Shown here piece by piece: positions 26,901-42,149 of a stretch of DNA of 64,000 nucleotides. Origin of the DNA: Auanema rhodensis (Eukaryota > Nematoda > Chromadorea > Rhabditida > Rhabditidae); NCBI GenBank assembly GCA_964057225.1, contig OZ059896.1, positions 7,192,001-7,256,000 of the forward strand, in the 5' to 3' direction. The notes beneath the pieces were generated by a model. It was not told the origin of the DNA. It saw only the letters and a list, made by a program, of their open reading frames with translations, and did no database searches. Positions within the stretch are counted from its first letter, which is position 1. Each line of letters starts with the position of its first letter. The position numbers and the translations under genes were made by a program.

Positions 26901-29800
26901 TGTGGATGGGGTCGATATAAACCCTTTTTCCGGAAAATAGAAAGGTCCTCGTCAATTCTCTTTCAGAAATTCAGAATCTACACATCTGAATACCCAACCT
27001 GTAAATATTTTAATTTGATCATAGTTGCTAATCTTGGAGTAAAGCTAACAATCACCGGGCACAACGTGACTACAGCCTGAACTTTTTTGTGAACAATTCT
27101 TGTGGATGGGGTCGAGATAAACAATTTTTCCGTAAAATAGAAAGGTCCTCGTCAATTTTCTTTCAGAAATTCAGAATCTACACATCTGAATACCCAACCT
27201 GTGAATATTTTAATTTGATCATAGTTGCTAATCTTGGAGTAAAGCGAACAATCACCGGGCACAACGTGACTACAGCCTGAACTTTTTTGAGAACAATTCT
27301 TGTGGATGGGGTCGAGATAAACCCTTTTTCCAGAAAACAGAAAGGTCCTCGTCAATTCTCTTTCAGAAATTCAGAATCTACACATCTGAATACCCAACCT
27401 GTGAATATTTTAATTTGATCATAGTTGCTAATCTTGGAGTAAAGTGAACAATCACCGGGCACAACGTGACTACAGCCTGAACTTTTTTGTGAACAATTCT
27501 TGTGGATGGGGTCGATATAAACCCTTTTTCCGGTAAATAGAAAGGTCCTCGTCAATTCTCTTTTAGAAATTCAGAATCTACACATCTGAATACCCAACCT
27601 GTGAATATTTTAATTTGATCATAGTTGCTAATCTTGGAGTAAAGTGAACAATCACCGGGCACAACGTGACTACAGCCTGAACTTTTTTGTGAACAATTCT
27701 TGTGGATGGGGTCGATATAAACCCTTTTTCCGGTAAATAGAAAGGTCCTCGTCAATTCTCTTTCAGAAATTCAGAATCTACACATCTGAATACCCAACCT
27801 GTGAATATTTTAATTTGATCATAGTTGCAAATCTTGAAGTAAAGTGAACAATCACCGGGCACAACGTGACTACAGCCTGAACTTTTTTGTGAACAATTCT
27901 TGTGGATGGGGTCGATATAAACCCTTTTTCCGGTAAATAGAAAGGTCCTCGTCAATTCTCTTTCAGAAATTCAGAATCTACACATCTGAATACCCAACCT
28001 GTGAATATTTTAATTTGATCATAGTTGCTAATCTTGGAGTGAAGCGAACAATCACCGGGCACAACTTGACTACAGCCTGAACTTTTTTGTGAACAATTCT
28101 TGTGGATGGGGTCGAGAAAAACAATTTTTCCGTAAAATAGAAAGGTCCTCGTCAATTCTCTTTCAGAAATTCAGAATCTACACATCTGAATACCCAACCT
28201 GTGAATATTTTAATTTGATCATAGTTGCAAATCTTGGAGTAAAGTGAACAATCACCGGGCACAACGTGACTACAGCCTGAACTTTTTTGTGAACAATTCT
28301 TGTGGATGGGGTCGATATAAACAATTTTTCCGGAAAATAGAAAGGTCCTCGTCAATTCTCTTTCAGAAATTCAAAATCTACACATCTGAATACCCAACCT
28401 GTGAATATTTTAATTTGATCATAGTTGCTAATCTTGGAGTAAAGTGAACAATCACCGGGCACAACGTGACTACAGCCTGAACTTTTTTGTGAACAATTCT
28501 TGTGGATGGGGTCGATATAAACCCTTTTTCCGGAAAATAGAAAGGTCCTCGTCAATTCTCTTTCAGAAATTCAGAATCTACACATCTGAATACCCAACCT
28601 GTAAATATTTTAATTTGATCATAGTTGCTAATCTTGGAGTAAAGCTAACAATCACCGGGCACAACGTGACTACAGCCTGAACTTTTTTGTGAACAATTCT
28701 TGTGGATGGGGTCGAGATAAACAATTTTTCCGTAAAATAGAAAGGTCCTCGTCAATTTTCTTTCAGAAATTCAGAATCTACACATCTGAATACCCAACCT
28801 GTGAATATTTTAATTTGATCATAGTTGCTAATCTTGGAGTAAAGCGAACAATCACCGGGCACAACGTGACTACAGCCTGAACTTTTTTGAGAACAATTCT
28901 TGTGGATGGGGTCGAGATAAACCCTTTTTCCAGAAAACAGAAAGGTCCTCGTCAATTCTCTTTCAGAAATTCAGAATCTACACATCTGAATACCCAACCT
29001 GTGAATATTTTAATTTGATCATAGTTGCTAATCTTGGAGTAAAGTGAACAATCACCGGGCACAACGTGACTACAGCCTGAACTTTTTTGTGAACAATTCT
29101 TGTGGATGGGGTCGATATAAACCCTTTTTCCGGTAAATAGAAAGGTCCTCGTCAATTCTCTTTTAGAAATTCAGAATCTACACATCTGAATACCCAACCT
29201 GTGAATATTTTAATTTGATCATAGTTGCAAATCTTGGAGTAAAGTGAACAATCACCGGGCACAACGTGACTACAGCCTGAACTTTTTTGTGAACAATTCT
29301 TGTGGATGGGGTCGATATAAACCCTTTTTCCGGTAAATAGAAAGGTCCTCGTCAATTCTCTTTCAGAAATTCAGAATCTACACATCTGAATACCCAACCT
29401 GTGAATATTTTAATTTGATCATAGTTGCAAATCTTGGAGTAAAGTGAACAATCACCGGGCACAACGTGACTACAGCCTGAACTTTTTTGTGAACAATTCT
29501 TGTGGATGGGGTCGATATAAACCCTTTTTCCGGTAAATAGAAAGGTCCTCGTCAATTCTCTTTCAGAAATTCAGAATCTACACATCTGAACACCCAACCT
29601 GTGAATATTTTAATTTGATCATAGTTGCTAATCTTGGAGTGAAGCGAACAATCACCGGGCACAACTTGACTACAGCCTGAACTTTTTTGTGAACAATTCT
29701 TGTGGATGGGGTCGAGAAAAACAATTTTTCCGTAAAATAGAAAGGTCCTCGTCAATTCTCTTTCAGAAATTCAGAATCTACACATCTGAATACCCAACCT
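23950..29800 (+). repeat. Overlapping higher-order repeats of 0.6, 1.6 and 2.0 kb
   Basis: The linked variant GTGAAGCGAACAATC plus CACAACTTGAC occurs near 24,040, 24,640, 26,040, 28,040 and 29,640. Blocks repeat at 600 bp (about 23,950 versus 24,550), 2,000 bp (about 25,150-26,000 versus 27,150-28,000) and 1,600 bp (the TTTTTTGAGAAC variant at 27,287 and 28,887). Confidence 0.85.
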
Positions 29801-30299
29801 GTGAATATTTTAATTTGATCATAGTTGCTAATCTTGGAGTAAAGCGAACAATCACCGGGCACAACGTGACTACAGCCTGAACTTTTTTGTGAACAATTCT
29901 TGTGGATGGGGTCGAGATAAACAATTTTTCCGTAAAATAGAAAGGTCCTCGTCAATTCTCTTTCAGAAATTCAGAATCTACACATCTGAATACCCAACCT
30001 GTGAATATTTTAATTTGATCATAGTTGCAAATCTTGGAGTAAAGTGAACAATCACCGGGCACAACGTGACTACAGCCTGAACTTTTTTGTGAACAATTCT
30101 TGTGGATGGGGTCGATATAAACAATTTTTCCGGAAAATAGAAAGGTCCTCGTCAATTCTCTTTCAGAAATTCAAAATCTACACATCTGAATACCCAACCT
30201 GTGAATATTTTAATTTGATCATAGTTGCTAATCTTGGAGTAAAGTGAACAATCACCGGGCACAACGTGACTACAGCCTGAACTTTTTTGTGAACAATTC

Positions 30300-32900
30300 T
30301 TGTGGATGGGGTCGAGATAAACCCTTTTTCCAGAAAACAAAAAGGTCCTCGTCAATTCTCTTTCAGAAATTCAGAATCTACACATCTGAATACTCAACCT
30401 GTGAATATTTTAATTTGATCATAGTTGCAAATCTTGGAGTAAAGTGAACAATCACCGGGCACAACGTGACTACAGCCTGAACTTTTTTGTGAACAATTCT
30501 TGTGGATGGGATCGATATAAACCCTTTTTCCGGAAAATAGAAAGGTCTTCGTCAATTCTCTTTCAGAAATTCAGAATCTACACATCTGAATACCCAATCT
30601 GTGAATATTTTAATTTGATCATAGTTGCAAATCTTGGAGTAAAGTGAACAATCACCGGGCACAACGTGACTACAGCCTGAACTTTTTTGTGAACAATTCT
30701 TCTGGACGGGGTCGAGATAAACCCTTTTTCCAGAAAACAAAAAGGTCCTCGTCAATTCTCTTTCAGAAATTCAGAATCTACACATCTGAATACTCAACCT
30801 GTGAATATTTTAATTTGATCATAGTTGCAAATCTTGGAGTAAAGTGAACAATCACCGGGCACAACGTGACTACAGCCTGAACTTTTTTGTGAACAATTCT
30901 TGTGGATGGGATCGATATAAACCCTTTTTCCGTAAAATAGAAAGGTCTTCGTCAATTCTCTTTCAGAAATTCAGAATCTACACATCTGAATACCCAATCT
31001 GTGAATATTTTAATTTGATCATAGTTGCAAATCTTGGAGTAAAGTGAACAATCACCGGGCACAACGTGACTACAGCCTGAACTTTTTTGTGAACAATTCT
31101 TGTGGATGGGATCGATATAAACAATTTTTCCGGAAAATAGAAAGGTCCTCGTCCATTCTCTTTCAGAAATTCAGAATCTACACATCTGAATACTCAACCT
31201 GTGAATATTTTAATTTGATCATAGTTGCAAATCTTGGAGTAAAGTGAACAATCACCGGGCACAACGTGACTACAGCCTGAACTTTTTTGTGAACAATTCT
31301 TGTGGATGGGGTCGATATAAACCCTTTTTCCGGTAAATAGAAAGGTCCTCGTCAATTCTCTTTCAGAAATTCAGAATCTACACATCTGAATACCCAACCT
31401 GTGGATATTTTAATTTGATCATAGTTGCAAATCTTGGAGTAAAGTGAACAATCACCGGGCACAACGTGACTACAGCCTGAACTTTTTTGTGAACAATTCT
31501 TCTGGACGGGGTCGAGATAAAAACCTTTTTCCAGAAAACAAAAAGGTCCTCGTCAATTCTCTTTCAGAAATTCAGAATCTACACATCTGAATACTCAACC
31601 TGTGAATATTTTAATTTATCATAGTTGCAAATCTTGGAGTAAAGTGAACAATCACCGGGCACAACGTGACTACAGCCTGAACTTTTTTGTGAACAATTCT
31701 TGTGGATGGGGTCGATATAAACCCTTTTTCCAGAAAACAAAAAGGTCCTCGTCAATTCTCTTTCAGAAATTCAGAATCTACACATCTGAATACTCAACCT
31801 GTGAATATTTTAATTTGATCATAGTTGCAAATCTTGGAGTAAAGTGAACAATCACCGGGCACAACGTGACTACAGCCTGAACTTTTTTGTGAACAATTCT
31901 TGTGGATGGGGTCGATATAAACCCTTTTTCCAGAAAACAAAAAGGTCCTCGTCAATTCTCTTTCAGAAATTCAGAATCTACACATCTGAATACTCAACCT
32001 GTGAATATTTTAATTTGATCATAATTGCAAATCTTGGAGTAAACTGAAGAATCACCGGCCACAACGTGACTACAGCCTGAACTTTTTTGTGAACAATTCT
32101 TGTGGATGGGGTCGATATAAACCCTTTTTCCGGTAAATAGAAAGGTCCTCGTCAATTCTCTTTCAGAAATTCAGAATCTACACATCTGAATACCCAACCT
32201 GTGGATATTTTAATTTGATCATAGTTGCAAATCTTGGAGTAAAGTGAACAATCACCGGGCACAACGTGACTACAGCCTGAACTTTTTTGTGAACAATTCT
32301 TCTGGACGGGGTCGAGATAAACCCTTTTTCCAGAAAACAAAAAGGTCCTCGTCAATTCTCTTTCAGAAATTCAGAATCTACACATCTGAATACTCAACCT
32401 GTGAATATTTTAATTTGATCATAGTTGCAAATCTTGGAGTAAAGTGAACAATCACCGGGCACAACGTGACTACAGCCTGAACTTTTTTGTGAACAATTCT
32501 TGTGGATGGGGTCGATATAAACCCTTTTTCCAGAAAACAAAAAGGTCCTCGTCAATTCTCTTTCAGAAATTCAGAATCTACACATCTGAATACTCAACCT
32601 GTGAATATTTTAATTTGATCATAGTTGCAAATCTTGGAGTAAAGTGAACAATCACCGGGCACAACGTGACTACAGCCTGAACTTTTTTGTGAACAATTCT
32701 TGTGGATGGGGTCGATATAAACCCTTTTTCCAGAAAACAAAAAGGTCCTCGTCAATTCTCTTTCAGAAATTCAGAATCTACACATCTGAATACTCAACCT
32801 GTGAATATTTTAATTTGATCATAATTGCAAATCTTGGAGTAAACTGAAGAATCACCGGCCACAACGTGACTACAGCCTGAACTTTTTTGTGAACAATTCT
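30300..32900 (+). repeat. 800-bp higher-order repeat (4 monomers)
   Basis: The TCTGGACGGG variant recurs at 30,701, 31,501 and 32,301, and the AAACTGAAGAATCACCGGCC variant at 32,041 and 32,841, all 800 bp apart. Confidence 0.85.
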
Positions 32901-34879
32901 TGTGGATGGGGTCGATATAAACAATTTTTCCGGAAAATAGAAAGGTCCTCGTCAATTCTCTTTCAGAAATTCAAAATCTACACATCTGAATACCCAACCT
33001 GTGAATATTTTAATTTGATCATAATTGCAAATCTTGGAGTAAAGTGAACAATCACCGGGCACAACGTGACTACAGCCTGAACTTTTTTGTGAACAATTCT
33101 TGTGGATGGGGTCGATATAAACAATTTTTCCGTAAAATAGAAAGGTCCTCCTCAATTTTCTTTCAGAAATTCAGAATCTACACATCTGAATACTCAACCT
33201 GTGAATATTTTAATTTGATCATAGTTGCAAATCTTGGAGTAAAGTGAACAATCACCGGGCACAACGTGACTACAGCCTGAACTTTTTTGTGAACAATTCT
33301 TCTGGACGGGGTCGAGATAAACCCTTTTTCCAGAAAACAGAAAGATCGTCGTCAATTCTCTTTCAGAAATTCAGAATCTACACATCTGAATACTCAATCT
33401 GTGAATATTTTAATTCGATCATAGTTGCAAATCTTGGAGTAAAGTGAACAATCACCGGGCACAACGTGACTACAGCCTGAACTTTTTTGTGAACAATTCT
33501 TGTGGATGGGGTCGAGATAAACCCTTTTTCCAGAAAACAGAAAGGTCCTCGTCAATTCTCTTTTAGAAATTCAGAATCTACACATCTGAATACTCAACCT
33601 GTGGATATTTTAATTTGATCATAGTTGCTAATCTTGGAGTAAAGTGAACAATCACCGGGCACAACGTGACTACAGCCTGAACTTTTTTGTGAACAATTCT
33701 TGTGGATGGGGTCGATATAAACCCTTTTTCCGGAAAATAGAAAGGTCCTCGTCAATTCTCTTTCAGAAATTCAGAATCTACACATCTGAATACCCAACCT
33801 GTGAATATTTTAATTTGATCATAGTTGCAAATCTTGGAGTAAAGTGAACAATCACCGGGCACAACGTGACTACAGCCTGAACTTTTTTGTGAACAATTCT
33901 TGTGGATGGGGTCGAGATAAACCCTTTTTCCAGAAAACAGAAAGGTCCTCGTCAATTCTCTTTTAGAAATTCAGAATCTACACATCTGAATACCCAACCT
34001 GTGAATATTTTGAGTTGATCATAGTTGCAAATCTTGGAGTAAAGTGAACAATCACCGGGCACAACGTGACTACAGCCTGAACTTTTTTGTGAACAATTCT
34101 TGTGGATGGGGTCGAGATAAACAATTTTTCCGTAAAATAGAAAGGTCCTCGTCAATTCTCTTTCAGAAATTCAGAATCTACACATCTGAATACCCAACCT
34201 GTGAATATTTTAATTTGATCATAGTTGCAAATCTTGGAGTAAAGTGAACAATCACCGGGCACAACGTGACTACAGCCTGAACTTTTTTGTGAACAATTCT
34301 TGTGGATGGGGTCGATATAAACAATTTTTCCGGAAAATAGAAAGGTCCTCGTCAATTCTCTTTCAGAAATTCAAAATCTACACATCTGAATACCCAACCT
34401 GTGAATATTTTAATTTGATCATAGTTGCTAATGTTGGAGTAAAGTGAACAATCACCGGGCACAACGTGACTACAGCCTGAACTTTTTTGTGAACAATTCT
34501 TCTGGACGGGGTCGAGATAAACCCTTTTTCCAGAAAACAGAAAGATCGTCGTCAATTCTCTTTCAGAAATTCAGAATCTACACATCTGAATACCCAACCT
34601 GTGAATATTTTAATTTGATCATAGTTGCTAATGTTGGAGTAAAGTGAACAATCACCGGGCACAACGTGACTACAGCCTGAACTTTTTTGTGAACAATTCT
34701 TGTGGATGGGGTCGATATAAACAATTTTTCCGGAAAATAGAAAGGTCCTCGTCAATTTTCTTTCAGAAATTCAAAATCTACACATCTGAATACTCAACCT
34801 GTGAATATTTTAATTCGATCATAGTTGCAAATCTTGGAGTAAAGTGAACAATCACCGGGCACAACGTGACTACAGCCTG

Positions 34880-37800
34880 AACTTTTTTGTGAACAATTCT
34901 TGTGGATGGGGTCGAGATAAACCCTTTTTCCAGAAAACAGAAAGGTCCTCGTCAATTCTCTTTTAGAAATTCAGAATCTACACATCTGAATACTCAACCT
35001 GTGAATATTTTAATTTGATCATAGTTGCTAATGTTGGAGTAAAGTGAACAATCACCGGGCACAACGTGACTACAGCCTGAACTTTTTTGTGAACAATTCT
35101 TCTGGACGGGGTCGAGATAAACCCTTTTTCCAGAAAACAGAAAGGTCCTCGTCAATTCTCTTTTAGAAATTCAGAATCTACACATCTGAATACCCAACCT
35201 GTGAATATTTTGAGTTGATCATAGTTGCAAATCTTGGAGTAAAGTGAACAATCACCGGGCACAACGTGACTACAGCCTGAACTTTTTTGTGAACAATTCT
35301 TGTGGATGGGGTCGAGATAAACAATTTTTCCGTAAAATAGAAAGGTCCTCGTCAATTCTCTTTCAGAAATTCAGAATCTACACATCTGAATACCCAACCT
35401 GTGAATATTTTAATTTGATCATAGTTGCAAATCTTGGAGTAAAGTGAACAATCACCGGGCACAACGTGACTACAGCCTGAACTTTTTTGTGAACAATTCT
35501 TGTGGATGGGGTCGATATAAACCCTTTTTCCGGAAATAAGAAAGGTCCTCGTCAATTCTCTTTCAGAAATTCAAAATCTACACATCTGAATACCCAACCT
35601 GTGAATAATTTAATTTGATCATAGTTGCAAATCTTGGAGTAAAGTGAACAATCACCGGGCACAACGTGACTACAGCCTGAACTTTTTTGTGAACAATTCT
35701 TGTGGATGGGGTCGATATAAACAATTTTTCCGTAAAATAGAAAGGTCCTCGTCAATTCTCTTTCAGAAATTCAGAATCTACACATCTGAATACCCAACCT
35801 GTGAATATTTTAGTTTGATCATAGTTGCAAATCTTGGAGTAAAGTGAACAATCACCGGGCACAACGTGACTACAGCCTGAACTTTTTTGTGAACAATTCT
35901 TGTGGATGGGGTCGATATAAACCCTTTTTCCGGAAAATAGAAAGGTCCTCGTCAATTCTCTTTCAGAAATTCAGAATCTACACATCTGAATACCCAACCT
36001 GTGAATATTTTAGTTTGATCATAGTTGCAAATCTTGGAGTAAAGTGAACAATCACCGGGCACAACGTGACTACAGCCTGAACTTTTTTGTGAACAATTCT
36101 TGTGGATGGGGTCGATATAAACCCTTTTTCCGGAAAATAGAAAGGTCCTCGTCAATTCTCTTTCAGAAATTCAGAATCTACACATCTGAATACCCAACCT
36201 GTGAATATTTTAGTTTGATCATAGTTGCAAATCTTGGAGTAAAGTGAACAATCACCGGGCACAACGTGACTACAGCCTGAACTTTTTTGTGAACAATTCT
36301 TGTGGATGGGGTCGATATAAACAATTTTTCCGTAAAATAGAAAGGTCCTCGTCAATTCTCTTTCAGAAATTCAGAATCTACACATCTGAATACCCAACCT
36401 GTGAATATTTTAATTTGATCATAGTTGCAAATCTTAGAGTAAAGTGAACAATCACCGGGCACAACGTGACTACAGCCTGAACTTTTTTGTGAACAATTCT
36501 TGTGGATGGGGTCGATATAAACAATTTTTCCGTAAAATAGAAAGGTCCTCGTCAATTCTCTTTCAGAAATTCAGAATCTACACATCTGAATACCCAACCT
36601 GTGAATATTTTAATTTGATCATAGTTGCAAATCTTGGAGTAAAGTGAACAATCACCGGGCACAACGTGACTACAGCCTGAACTTTTTTGTGAACAATTCT
36701 TGTGGATGGGGTCGATATAAACAATTTTTCCGGAAAATAGAAAGGTCCTCGTCAATTTTCTTTTAGAAATTCAGAATCTACACATCTGAATACCCAATCT
36801 GTGAATATTTTAATTTGATCATAGTTGCAAATCTTGGAGTAAAGTGAACAATCACCGGGCACAACGTGACTACAGCCTGAACTTTTTTGTGAACAATTCT
36901 TGTGGATGGGGTCGATATAAACAATTTTTCCGTAAAATAGAAAGGTCCTCGTCAAATCTCTTTCAGAAATTCAGAATCTACACATCTGAATACCCAATCT
37001 GTGAATATTTTAATTTGATCATAGTTGCAAATCTTGGAGTAAAGTGAACAATCACCGGGCACAACGTGACTACAGCCTGAACTTTTTTGTGAACAATTCT
37101 TGTGGATGGGGTCCAGATAAACCCTTTTTCCGGAAAATAGAAAAGTCCTCGTCAATTTTCTTTTAGAAATTCAGAATCTACACATCTGAATACTCAACCT
37201 GTGAATATTTTAATTTGATCATAGTTGCAAATCTTGGAGTAAAGTGAACAATCACCGGGCACAACGTGACTACAGCCTGAACTTTTTTGTGAACAATTCT
37301 TGTGGATGGGGTCCAGATAAACCCTTTTTCCGGAAAATAGAAAAGTCCTCGTCAAATCTCTTTCAGAAATTCAGAATCTACACATCTGAATACCCAATCT
37401 GTGAATATTTTAATTTGATCATAGTTGCAAATCTTGGAGTAAAGTGAACAATCACCGGGCACAACGTGACTACAGCCTGAACTTTTTTGTGAACAATTCT
37501 TGTGGATGGGGTCCAGATAAACCCTTTTTCCGGAAAATAGAAAAGTCCTCGTCAATTTTCTTTTAGAAATTCAGAATCTACACATCTGAATACTCAACCT
37601 GTGAATATTTTAATTTGATCATAGTTGCAAATCTTGGAGTAAAGTGAACAATCACCGGGCACAACGTGACTACAGCCTGAACTTTTTTGTGAACAATTCT
37701 TGTGGATGGGGTCCAGATAAACCCTTTTTCCGGAAAATAGAAAAGTCCTCGTCAAATCTCTTTCAGAAATTCAGAATCTACACATCTGAATACCCAATCT

Positions 37801-40800
37801 GTGAATATTTTAATTTGATCATAGTTGCAAATCTTGGAGTAAAGTGAACAATCACCGGGCACAACGTGACTACAGCCTGAACTTTTTTGTGAACAATTCT
37901 TGTGGATGGGGTCGAGATAAACCCTTTTTCCAGAAAACAGAAAGGTCCTCGTCAATTCTCTTTTAGAAATTCAGAATCTACACATCTGAATACTCAACCT
38001 GTGAATATTTTAATTTGATCATAGTTGCTAATGTTGGAGTAAAGTGAACAATCACCGGGCACAACGTGACTACAGCCTGAACTTTTTTGTGAACAATTCT
38101 TCTGGACGGGGTCGAGATAAACCCTTTTTCCAGAAAACAGAAAGGTCCTCGTCAATTCTCTTTTAGAAATTCAGAATCTACACATCTGAATACCCAACCT
38201 GTGAATATTTTGAGTTGATCATAGTTGCAAATCTTGGAGTAAAGTGAACAATCACCGGGCACAACGTGACTACAGCCTGAACTTTTTTGTGAACAATTCT
38301 TGTGGATGGGGTCGAGATAAACAATTTTTCCGTAAAATAGAAAGGTCCTCGTCAATTTTCTTTTAGAAATTCAGAATCTACACATCTGAATACCCAATCT
38401 GTGAATATTTTAATTTGATCATAGTTGCAAATCTTGGAGTAAAGTGAACAATCACCGGGCACAACGTGACTACAGCCTGAACTTTTTTGTGAACAATTCT
38501 TGTGGATGGGGTCGATATAAACAATTTTTCCGGAAAATAGAAAGGTCCTCGTCAATTTTCTTTTAGAAATTCAGAATCTACACATCTGAATACCCAATCT
38601 GTGAATATTTTAATTTGATCATAGTTGCAAATCTTGGAGTAAAGTGAACAATCACCGGGCACAACGTGACTACAGCCTGAACTTTTTTGTGAACAATTCT
38701 TGTGGATGGGGTCGATATAAACAATTTTTCCGTAAAATAGAAAGGTCCTCGTCAAATCTCTTTCAGAAATTCAGAATCTACACATCTGAATACCCAATCT
38801 GTGAATATTTTAATTTGATCATAGTTGCAAATCTTGGAGTAAAGTGAACAATCACCGGGCACAACGTGACTACAGCCTGAACTTTTTTGTGAACAATTCT
38901 TGTGGATAGGGTCGATATAAACCCTTTTTCCGGAAAATAGAAAGGTCCTCGTCAATTTTCTTTTAGAAATTCAGAATCTACACATCTGAATACTCAACCT
39001 GTGAATATTTTAATTTGATCATAGTTGCAAATCTTGGAGTAAAGTGAACAATCACCGGGCACAACGTGACTACAGCCTGAACTTTTTTGTGAACAATTCT
39101 TGTGGATGGGGTCCAGATAAACCCTTTTTCCGGAAAATAGAAAAGTCCTCGTCAAATCTCTTTCAGAAATTCAGAATCTACACATCTGAATACCCATCCT
39201 GTGAATATTTTAATTTGATCATAGTTGCAAATCTTGGAGTAAAGTGAACAATCACCGGGCACAACGTGACTACAGCCTGAACTTTTTTGTGAACAATTCT
39301 TGTGGATGGGGTCCAGATAAACCCTTTTTCCGGAAAATAGAAAAGTCCTCGTCAAATCTCTTTCAGAAATTCAGAATCTACACATCTGAATACCCAATCT
39401 GTGAATATTTTAATTTGATCATAGTTGCAAATCTTGGAGTAAAGTGAACAATCACCGGGCACAACGTGACTACAGCCTGAACTTTTTTGTGAACAATTCT
39501 TGTGGATGGGGTCGATATAAACAATTTTTCCGGAAAATAGAAAGGTCCTCGTCAAATCTCTTTCAGAAATTCAGAATCTACACATCTGAATACCCAATCT
39601 GTGAATATTTTAATTTGATCATAGTTGCAAATCTTGGAGTAAAGTGAACAATCACCGGGCACAACGTGACTACAGCCTGAACTTTTTTGTGAACAATTCT
39701 TGTGGATGGGGTCGAGATAAACCCTTTTTCCAGAAAACAGAAAGGTCCTCGTCAATTCTCTTTTAGAAATTCAGAATCTACACATCTGAATACTCAACCT
39801 GTGAATATTTTAATTTGATCATAGTTGCTAATGTTGGAGTAAAGTGAACAATCACCGGGCACAACGTGACTACAGCCTGAACTTTTTTGTGAACAATTCT
39901 TCTGGACGGGGTCGAGATAAACCCTTTTTCCAGAAAACAGAAAGGTCCTCGTCAATTCTCTTTTAGAAATTCAGAATCTACACATCTGAATACCCAACCT
40001 GTGAATATTTTGAGTTGATCATAGTTGCAAATCTTGGAGTAAAGTGAACAATCACCGGGCACAACGTGACTACAGCCTGAACTTTTTTGTGAACAATTCT
40101 TGTGGATGGGGTCGATATAAACAATTTTTCCGGAAAATAGAAAGGTCCTCGTCAATTCTCTTTCAGAAATTCAGAATCTACACATCTGAATACCCAACCT
40201 GTGAATATTTTAATTTGATCATAGTTGCAAATCTTGGAGTAAAGTGAACAATCACCGGGCACAACGTGACTACAGCCTGAACTTTTTTGTGAACAATTCT
40301 TGTGGATGGGGTCGATATAAACAATTTTTCCGGAAAATAGAAAGGTCCTCGTCAATTTTCTTTTAGAAATTCAGAATCTACACATCTGAATACCCAATCT
40401 GTGAATATTTTAATTTGATCATAGTTGCAAATCTTGGAGTAAAGTGAACAATCACCGGGCACAACGTGACTACAGCCTGAACTTTTTTGTGAACAATTCT
40501 TGTGGATGGGGTCGATATAAACAATTTTTCCGTAAAATAGAAAGGTCCTCGTCAAATCTCTTTCAGAAATTCAGAATCTACACATCTGAATACCCAATCT
40601 GTGAATATTTTAATTTGATCATAGTTGCAAATCTTGGAGTAAAGTGAACAATCACCGGGCACAACGTGACTACAGCCTGAACTTTTTTGTGAACAATTCT
40701 TGTGGATAGGGTCGATATAAACCCTTTTTCCGGAAAATAGAAAGGTCCTCGTCAATTTTCTTTTAGAAATTCAGAATCTACACATCTGAATACTCAACCT

Positions 40801-41550
40801 GTGAATATTTTAATTTGATCATAGTTGCAAATCTTGGAGTAAAGTGAACAATCACCGGGCACAACGTGACTACAGCCTGAACTTTTTTGTGAACAATTCT
40901 TGTGGATGGGGTCCAGATAAACCCTTTTTCCGGAAAATAGAAAAGTCCTCGTCAAATCTCTTTCAGAAATTCAGAATCTACACATCTGAATACCCATCCT
41001 GTGAATATTTTAATTTGATCATAGTTGCAAATCTTGGAGTAAAGTGAACAATCACCGGGCACAACGTGACTACAGCCTGAACTTTTTTGTGAACAATTCT
41101 TGTGGATGGGGTCCAGATAAACCCTTTTTCCGGAAAATAGAAAAGTCCTCGTCAAATCTCTTTCAGAAATTCAGAATCTACACATCTGAATACCCAATCT
41201 GTGAATATTTTAATTTGATCATAGTTGCAAATCTTGGAGTAAAGTGAACAATCACCGGGCACAACGTGACTACAGCCTGAACTTTTTTGTGAACAATTCT
41301 TGTGGATGGGGTCGATATAAACAATTTTTCCGTAAAATAGAAAGGTCCTCGTCAAATCTCTTTCAGAAATTCAGAATCTACACATCTGAATACCCAATCT
41401 GTGAATATTTTAATTTGATCATAGTTGCAAATCTTGGAGTAAAGTGAACAATCACCGGGCACAACGTGACTACAGCCTGAACTTTTTTGTGAACAATTCT
41501 TGTGGATAGGGTCGATATAAACCCTTTTTCCGGAAAATAGAAAGGTCCTC
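34880..41550 (+). repeat. Higher-order repeats of 0.4, 1.8 and 3.0 kb
   Basis: TGAGTTGATC marks monomers at 34,011, 35,211, 38,211 and 40,011. Blocks at about 37,880-39,700 and 39,680-41,500 repeat at 1,800 bp. A dimer alternating TACTCAACCT and TACCCAATCT repeats at 400 bp over about 37,080-37,880. Confidence 0.85.
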
Positions 41551-42149
41551 GTCAATTTTCTTTTAGAAATTCAGAATCTACACATCTGAATACCCAACCT
41601 GTGAATATTTTAATTTGATCATAGTTGCAAATCTTGGAGTAAAGTGAACAATCACCGGGCACAACGTGACTACAGCCTGAACTTTTTTGTGAACAATTCT
41701 TGTGGATGGGGTCGATATAAACAATTTTTCCGTAAAATAGAAAGGTCCTCGTCAAATCTCTTTCAGAAATTCAGAATCTACACATCTGAATACCCAATCT
41801 GTGAATATTTTAATTTGATCATAGTTGCAAATCTTGGAGTAAAGTGAACAATCACCGGGCACAACGTGACTACAGCCTGAACTTTTTTGTGAACAATTCT
41901 TGTGGATGGGGTCCAGATAAACCCTTTTTCCGGAAAATAGAAAAGTCCTCGTCAAATCTCTTTCAGAAATTCAGAATCTACACATCTGAATACCCAATCT
42001 GTGAATATTTTAATTTGATCATAGTTGCAAATCTTGGAGTAAAGTGAACAATCACCGGGCACAACGTGACTACAGCCTGAACTTTTTTGTGAACAATTCT
42101 TGTGGATGGGGTCCAGATAAACCCTTTTTCCGGAAAATAGAAAAGTCCT

